64,000 bases of DNA. Origin: JASGCL01 sp965262775 (lineage in GTDB: Bacteria > Pseudomonadota > Alphaproteobacteria > JASGCL01). The notes below the pieces were generated by a model. The model made no database searches. It was not told the origin of the DNA and saw nothing but the letters and a program-made list of their open reading frames with translations. The translations under genes and the position numbers were made by a program. The stretch is from the NCBI GenBank assembly GCA_965262775.1, contig CBDHFT010000006.1, forward strand, positions 348,225 through 412,224, in the 5' to 3' direction. Positions 59,014-64,000 of this stretch are shown here, piece after piece; the stretch's first letter is position 1, and the number at the start of each line of letters is the position of its first letter.

Positions 59014-60393
59014 TTATTGGTTGCTAGGTTCAAGCAAGTGATTGATGAGTGGTAAAAAATTGGGGAAGGATGTCGCAATGGCCGAGGCATCATCGATGAT
59101 AATGGGTTGTTCGGCTATGAGCCCCAGGATATAAAAACTCATGGCGATACGATGGTCGAGGTTGCTATGAATCATGTTGCCCCCCGATATTGCGTTGGCT
59201 GATGTTTGGCTGGCGGTGCCGTGCAAACCCTTGCCAGTTATTTCTATCCAATCTTCGCCTGTCTTAACCGATAATCCAGCCCCCGCCAACCCCGTGGCGA
59301 TGGCGTTTAAACGGTCGGATTCCTTGACTCGCAATTCGGATAAGCCTTGAAAAAGCGAGGTGCCATGGGCAACCGCGGCCGCCATGGCAAGAATGGGGTA
59401 TTCATCTATCATCCGTGCGGCGCGTTCGGGCGGGGTGGTAACGCCGCGCAACGGCGCGTATTTTACTTTCACCGTGCCGTGGGGCTCGCTGCCCTTGGCA
59501 AAACTATCAAATTCTATTTTTATATCGGCACCCATTTCTAACAATGTTTCTAAAATACCATCGCGCGTCGGGTTTAGCCCGACATTTTCAATCGTGATAT
59601 CGCTATCGGGAATGATAGATGCCGCCACCAACAAAAAAGCAACCGAACTGATATCGCGCGGTATGTTGATATTTTTGGCGGTTATATTATCAAGCACGGG
59701 CACGCCCCCTTCGATGGTGATGCCGCGCAGGTTCTCCTTCAATGTTTCGCGCACTTCAACCCCAAAATGCGCCAGCATGCGTTCGGTGTGGTCGCGGCTT
59801 ATTTCCTTTTCCCAGATGGTGGTTTGGCCAATGGCCGATAGCCCCGCCAATAGGATGGCAGATTTTATTTGTGCCGAAGCCACGGGCAGGGTGTAATCAA
59901 GCGGTAATAATGGCGGTTGACCACGAAAAGTTAGCGGTAAAAATTTATGGTCAGGATTGTCAAACGCAACACCCATGTTGCTTAATGGGTCAATGACTCG
60001 CCCCATCGGGCGTTTGCTGAGCGATGAGTCGCCAAAAAATTTGATAGAATGCCCCGTGCCCGCCAACAATCCCATCAGCAGTCTGGCGCTGGTGCCGCTG
60101 TTTCCCATGTCGAGTGGTGCTTGCGGTTGGCGAAAGGATAAAAATCCTGCGCTGGTTACGATATAACCTTGCCCTTCTTTTTTTATTTCTACCCCCACCG
60201 ATTCCATCGCCCGTTGGGTGCGGTGGGTGTCCTCGCTTTCTAACAACCCGCTGATGCGGCTGGTGCCACGCGCCATGCTGGCAAACATTAAGGCGCGGTG
60301 CGAAATGGACTTATCGCCCATTGCCGCCCGCGGGTCGTCTTTGCGCAAAATGCCGCGTAACGGATTGTTGGTTTTATGACTGGTGAGCTTCAT
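59014..60393 (-). CDS. aroA: 3-phosphoshikimate 1-carboxyvinyltransferase (EPSP synthase) AroA
   Basis: Sixth step of the shikimate pathway and the target of glyphosate. The 459-residue protein has GDKSISHRALMFASMARG, GNSGTSARLLMGLLAG, KRPMGRVIDPLSNMG, PVASAQIKSAILLAGLSA, IPRDISSVAFLLVAA, RAARMIDEYPILAMAAAVA and RVKESDRLNAIA. The NSGTSARLLMGLLAG loop has Ala-rich wording typical of class II (less glyphosate-sensitive) enzymes, as in other alphaproteobacteria. Divergent from the TIGR02300 gene (221 bases). Confidence 0.95.
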   Translation of the reverse strand: MKLTSHKTNNPLRGILRKDDPRAAMGDKSISHRALMFASMARGTSRISGLLESEDTHRTQRAMESVGVEIKKEGQGYIVTSAGFLSFRQPQAPLDMGNSGTSARLLMGLLAGTGHSIKFFGDSSLSKRPMGRVIDPLSNMGVAFDNPDHKFLPLTFRGQPPLLPLDYTLPVASAQIKSAILLAGLSAIGQTTIWEKEISRDHTERMLAHFGVEVRETLKENLRGITIEGGVPVLDNITAKNINIPRDISSVAFLLVAASIIPDSDITIENVGLNPTRDGILETLLEMGADIKIEFDSFAKGSEPHGTVKVKYAPLRGVTTPPERAARMIDEYPILAMAAAVAHGTSLFQGLSELRVKESDRLNAIATGLAGAGLSVKTGEDWIEITGKGLHGTASQTSANAISGGNMIHSNLDHRIAMSFYILGLIAEQPIIIDDASAIATSFPNFLPLINHLLEPSNQ

Positions 60394-60579
60394 TTTTTTG
60401 CTTAATCATGCCCTATCAACAAAGGCAATGTAAATATCATCCAAATTGTTTTTGTTACGGTGGTGGGGCTAGCGGCAATATTTTTTGATTGTGCTTATGA
60501 TTGTCCATATATTTTTTTATATTTTTTTTAGGGCGCACCCGCAACATAAACGATTCCTTTACCAAAGCAATAAATTCTT

Positions 60580-60608
60580 TTGACAAATTATATTTTGTAT
60601 GTTAGGCA
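60580..60608 (+). promoter_or_regulatory. Candidate promoter of the TIGR02300 gene
   Basis: A perfect TTGACA (60580-60585), a 17-base spacer and TAGGCA (60603-60608, weak). Transcription would then start right at the ATG (60615), giving a leaderless mRNA, the same geometry as at moaA. The -10 match is poor, so the exact start is uncertain. Confidence 0.35.
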
Positions 60609-60614
60609 CAAAAC

Positions 60615-60932
60615 ATGTTTGCAACTGTTGACCTCGGCGAAAAATTTACTTGCCCCCATTGCTCCACACCCGAAGAAAAGGTGAAATTTTATAATTTGGG
60701 CAGGGAAGGCGACCCTATCTGCCCCAAATGTGGCGCGGCCCATAACCCATTAGAAGCCTTACGCTTAAAAAGTTATTATCAAGGCATGGAAGAAGAAAGC
60801 ATCGAAATTATAGAAGAAAGCACCGAAGAGACGGTTGATGACACCACCGAGGTTTTAGAAGACACCAGCGAATTGGGCGGCGAAGAAGTTTTGCCCGAAG
60901 CCGCCGTTGAAAATGCTGAAGGCGAGCAATAG
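60615..60932 (+). CDS. TIGR02300 (FYDLN acid) family zinc-ribbon protein
   Basis: A 105-residue protein typical of alphaproteobacteria and often beside aroA, as here. The first 40 residues hold a four-cysteine zinc ribbon, FTCPHCSTPEEKVKFYNLG...PICPKCGAAHNP, with FYNLG replacing the usual FYDLN. The rest is a very acidic Glu/Asp/Thr tail (EESIEIIEESTEETVDDTTEVLEDTSELGGEEVLPE). The function is unknown. No ribosome site precedes the ATG, in line with the near-leaderless promoter candidate. Confidence 0.88.
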   Translation: MFATVDLGEKFTCPHCSTPEEKVKFYNLGREGDPICPKCGAAHNPLEALRLKSYYQGMEEESIEIIEESTEETVDDTTEVLEDTSELGGEEVLPEAAVENAEGEQ

Positions 60933-61026
60933 GTTTTGCCGCTTCATTTTAGCCTGAAATAAGCACAGCCGATTTATCAAAAATAACGTCATGAGACATA
61001 ATTCTTGCTATCAGTTATAGCGGAAG

Positions 61027-62686
61027 ATGCTTTCGACCATGTTTCGGAATTGGCTAGATCCTTTTGTGCTGAATAGTCGCTTATTACGCGTTAGTTTTTA
61101 TGGCTGGCTAAGTTTCCTTTGCATTTTATTGGCGGTGGGATTTTATCCCTTTTTATATTATCGTGATTTTTTTACGGCTTTGCCGCGGGGTGCCCTGGCG
61201 ATGGGCGCGGCCTTAACATCGGCCCTCCATTCGCCTGGCTTTTTTACTGGGTTATTTTATTCAACAAAAATAGCGGTGATTGCTTTTCTGCTGTCTTTTT
61301 TCATAAGTTGGCTGTTGAATATGAATATGCCATTTTTTAACGCCAGCGTAAAAAAGGAATCATTGCCACGCAATATAAAACAAAGGATTATCAGGCTGGC
61401 GACACAACCCCATTTCATAACGGGGCTTTGTTTTTTTTTGGCTTGCCGTGCCGCCGCTTGCTTTGCTGGCTGGTATGGATATTTTTTATGGTGCATTAAG
61501 CAACGGCTTCCCCAACCCCAATGGCTTGCATCATGTGATTGTGTTGGTGCAAAAAGAAGTGCCGTTTTTATTGTTGGTCATGTTTAACGCGCGCCGCGCT
61601 ATCCAGCCTGGCTATCATAGGCAGGCCGCGGCGATAGGCATGGGGGGGATAGCCGAATATGTAAAGGTTGAATTTCCGCTGATGTGGCCTAAAATAAAAT
61701 GGTCATGCGTTTTGAGTTTGCTCTTTGCCTTTAACAATATCGAAGCCGCCATTTTCTTAGCACCCAACGCGCCGCCCGCCTTCACGGTTTTGTTGCTTAA
61801 TAGCATGCAAACCGAATTGGCCATCCAGCAGGATCAATTGCATGGTTTTGCCCTGTGGTTGTTGATAGCCAATGGCTGTTTGGTGTTGTTGTTTTTGTTG
61901 GTTGCCTGGCTTGTCAAACAAGCCAGAATGTTTTTGTTTAGATTGAGTTTAACCGACCGTTATTTTCCGCGATTTTATTATGGTGGCATGGGTTTTTTTA
62001 TGTTGCATGGTTTCTTGTTGTTGCTGGTGGTGCTTGGTTCGGCCGCGCCGTCAATCATCAGCGATGCGGGCGATATGCCGCGCAGCATGATTGATGCGAT
62101 TGTGAATAGTCTTTTCTTAGGCCTGAGCAGTAGCTTCTGCGCCGTTTTTATTTTTTTATGGTGGCGATTTAATAAATTACGCATAGATGGTTGGGTCAAA
62201 TATATTTTGTTATTACCCATTTTTTTGCCCGATACGATATTGGCCTTGCACGGCAATATATTGGCCTTCCTGCTGGGCGGGCAAAAACTTGCTTTGTTAT
62301 TTTTATTACACGGCGGCATGGCGCTCGGCTTGGCATTTTTATTATTGGATGGGGTTTATGAAAAAATACCCGTGGGCATCATGCGGCATGCCCAGGCCTT
62401 GGGGTTAAAACCAACCGCCATATTTTTTCGCGTGGTGATACCCTGGTTGTGGCGCCCATTGTTGTTTAGCTTGGCCTTGGGTTTGGCGGTGAGTGTTTCG
62501 CTCTATACCCCCAACATTATTTTGGCGCGGGATTTTGATACCATGAGCGCGCTGTTGATGGCTTATCAATTTTCGGGGGATAGGCATATGTTGGCGGTGG
62601 CCTCGACGTGGTTGTTGTCCTTGCCCATGCTTGGCTATGGTTTGGCCTATTACTTGTCGGGAATTTATGATAGGAAATTCGCCTGA
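61027..62686 (+). pseudogene. YnjC-like ABC transporter permease, single-base frameshift
   Basis: A fused double permease related to YnjC of E. coli (two permease units in one chain). The first part (from 61027) reads through FYGWLSFLCILLAVGFYPFLYYRDFF, STKIAVIAFLLSFFISWLLN to PHFITGLCFF; the second (to 62686) has VPPLALLAGMDIFYGALSN, YHRQAAAIGMGGIAEYVKVEFPLMWP, RHAQALGLKPTAIFFRVVIPWLWRPLLFS and SLYTPNIILARDFDT. The break is in nine T at 61431-61439; eight T gives CFFWLAVPPLALLAGMD and a 552-residue protein, the YnjC type length. All coupling loops are intact once joined. No binding protein gene is present. Confidence 0.85.
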
Positions 62687-63348
62687 TGTTACAATTATCA
62701 GATTATCGTATCATGCTGGATGGGCGTCATCTGCTGGGTTTTAAAAACCTAGCGGTGCGGGGTGGCGATGTGCTCACCCTGATGGGACGGTCGGGCTTGG
62801 GCAAGACTTCCTTTTTGCTTGACTTGGCGGGCTTGCAAGGGGCGGGGAATTTTTCTAGCCAGGGCATGATAAAACTTGATGGTGAAGATATACGCCCGCA
62901 ATTGCCGCATGTGCGCCGCGTGGGTTATTTTTCGCAACGCCCCGTGGTTTTTCCATTCTTGTCGGTGAGGGAAAATCTTTTGCTGGCCTTACAAAACGTG
63001 CGCACCCCGCAAATAAATAAAAAAAATGCCAAGGGCAAATATGACAAAAAAACAATGGAAAAGAAAATGACGCAAGCCTTGGAGCAATGCCAGCTAAGCG
63101 GTTTCGAACGCCGCGACCCCAAAACTTTGTCAGGCGGTGAAATAGCAAGGGTATCGCTGATGATGCTTATCCTTGCCGAGCCAAAATTATTGCTGTTGGA
63201 TGAACCATTTTCTTCTTTGAACAAAAACCTGCGCACTACCATGAAATCGCTTGTGCTGGATGCGATGGATAAGCAAAAAATTCCTATCATCATGGTAACC
63301 CACCAGCGGCAGGATGCACTTGGTAAGGTTATTGCTTTAAGGTCTTAA
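62686..63348 (+). CDS. YnjD-like ABC transporter ATP-binding protein
   Basis: ATPase partner of the preceding permease, 220 residues, with its ATG sharing one base with the permease stop. Walker A GRSGLGKTSFLLDLAG, Q-loop FSQRPVVFPFLSVRENLLLAL, signature LSGGEIARVSLMMLILAEPKLLLLDEPFSSLN (Walker B LLLLDEP), H-loop MVTHQRQDAL. The ERRDPKTLSGG and PFSSLN wording, and the permease of YnjC form, place it in the YnjBCD group, whose substrate is not established. GRSGLGK has Arg at a usual Pro/Asn place. The frame is intact. Confidence 0.9.
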   Translation: MLQLSDYRIMLDGRHLLGFKNLAVRGGDVLTLMGRSGLGKTSFLLDLAGLQGAGNFSSQGMIKLDGEDIRPQLPHVRRVGYFSQRPVVFPFLSVRENLLLALQNVRTPQINKKNAKGKYDKKTMEKKMTQALEQCQLSGFERRDPKTLSGGEIARVSLMMLILAEPKLLLLDEPFSSLNKNLRTTMKSLVLDAMDKQKIPIIMVTHQRQDALGKVIALRS

Positions 63349-63392
63349 TTAACCTACAGTAATCAACCAATAAGCAACAAGGGGGACATAAA

Positions 63393-64000
63393 ATGAAACA
63401 GCCATTTTTATCGGTTATCATGCCCGTTTTTAACGTGGCGGGTTTTTTACCGCAGGCTATTGATAGTATCTTGGGTCAAAGCTTTCAAAATTTTGAATTT
63501 TTTATCGATACCACGGGTTGCACCGATGGTTCCAGCGATATTGCCGACAATTACGCCAAGCAAGACAAAAGAATCAAACATGAAAAAAATGGCACGGATA
63601 GGTTTATATCCAGCAAACTTAATCGCATGATACAATTGACGAAGGGGGATTATATTGCGCGGATGGACGCCGATGATATTTCCCTGCCCGAGCGATTTGC
63701 AAAACAGCTGGCTTATTTTGCTGACCACCCCGACCTGTCGGTTTTGGGCACCAACATGGTGGGGATAGACGAGGGTGGCAATATCAAACAATCATTTCGT
63801 TGTATGGTAAGCCATGAAGAAATTGTAGAAAACACCGCCAATGGTTTGGCGGGTATTGCCAACCCAACGGTTATGACGCGCGCCGCGGATTTAAAAAAAA
63901 TGGGCCCATACCGCACGCAATTAATAAATGCCGAGGATTTGGATATGTGGATGCGGTTTATCCGTGGTGGCTATCGTTTTGCAAATTTGCCTGAGGTTTT
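63393..64000 (+). CDS. Family 2 glycosyltransferase, N-terminal part
   Basis: Runs off the right end; 202 codons are visible, starting at ATG 63393 (ribosome site GGGGGA). GT-A fold start FLSVIMPVFNVAGFLPQAIDSILGQSFQNFEFFID, then TGCTDGSSDIADNYAKQDKRI, the metal-binding GDYIARMDADDISLPERF (DxD) and the catalytic region NAEDLDMWMRFIRGG. These enzymes transfer sugars to LPS, capsule or lipids. The usual DDGSTD nucleotide motif is TTGCTD here, so the first acidic pair is missing. It follows the ABC ATPase by 44 bases in the same direction. Confidence 0.88.
   Translation, partial: MKQPFLSVIMPVFNVAGFLPQAIDSILGQSFQNFEFFIDTTGCTDGSSDIADNYAKQDKRIKHEKNGTDRFISSKLNRMIQLTKGDYIARMDADDISLPERFAKQLAYFADHPDLSVLGTNMVGIDEGGNIKQSFRCMVSHEEIVENTANGLAGIANPTVMTRAADLKKMGPYRTQLINAEDLDMWMRFIRGGYRFANLPEV

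Overview
The window looks like a stretch of chromosome from an uncultured, fairly AT-rich alphaproteobacterium. The evidence is a Fur protein of the alphaproteobacterial kind (HHDH present, no CxxC pairs), a TIGR02300 (FYDLN-type) zinc-ribbon gene beside aroA, the tsaD-gpsA / hemC-hemD divergent pair, a tolQRAB-ybgC operon, a COG3807-type SH3 protein, SecB and UbiA/UbiE. HldE and Tol show a Gram-negative envelope with heptose-containing LPS. I could not place it to order. All four tRNAs seen have an encoded CCA end.

Layout. 1-2.8 kb: end of ubiA, fdhD, ubiE, secB, then tRNA-Lys. 3.0-5.5 kb (minus): fabD, fabG and a LysE exporter. 5.5-8.0 kb (plus): Tas-like aldo/keto reductase, an unknown membrane protein, yidD and a YdeI-like protein. 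8.0-12.3 kb (minus): yejE, a frameshifted yejB, an MttB-family methyltransferase and fur. 12.5-14.7 kb: tRNA-Thr, tRNA-Gly, ilvE and a secreted SH3 protein. 14.8-24.7 kb (minus): a compact run comF, eamA, tyrA, mtaB, ftsY, miaA, rlu, ppiC, argJ, mutT. 24.8-29.5 kb: hldE, divergent coaX, tRNA-Ser with a tandem palindromic repeat, two VOC proteins, a TMEM175 channel and a small anchored protein. 29.5-32.3 kb (minus): a cyanide-insensitive-type bd oxidase operon (frameshifted cioA, cioB and a 56-codon DUF2474-like gene found by reading the gap). 32.5-36.7 kb (plus): a GT11 glycosyltransferase, a frameshifted HMA-MauE fusion, frameshifted thiE, thiM and thiD. 36.7-40.4 kb: a 420-base AT-rich non-coding region, then ketosynthase III, a small four-helix membrane protein, a frameshifted metallo-beta-lactamase, a SOUL protein and an OmdA-like protein. 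40.4-45.6 kb: dipZ-like gene, moaA, two unknown membrane proteins and dnaQ. 45.7-49.7 kb: tolB, tolA, tolR, tolQ, ybgC (minus). 49.9-51.8 kb: a frameshifted unknown acidic protein and secG. 52-60.9 kb: gpsA, tsaD / hemC, hemD / cca, a RodZ-like protein, aroA and the TIGR02300 gene. 61-64 kb: a YnjCD-like ABC transporter (permease frameshifted) and the start of a GT2 glycosyltransferase.

Most genes are housekeeping: fatty-acid, quinone, thiamine, heme and aromatic amino-acid synthesis, protein export and tRNA maturation. What stands out is seven genes interrupted by single-base indels, eight indels in all. Three lie in nine-base A or T runs, and in every case restoring one base (two sites in thiE) rebuilds an open frame with a length divisible by three; six of the seven become recognisable family members of normal size, while the seventh belongs to no family I know. 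These could be sequencing errors, decay, or transcriptional slippage sites; the sequence alone does not decide. The best candidate for an undescribed function is the ketosynthase III / membrane protein / metallo-beta-lactamase cluster at 37.1-39.4 kb, with its unusually long upstream region carrying two related inverted repeats.
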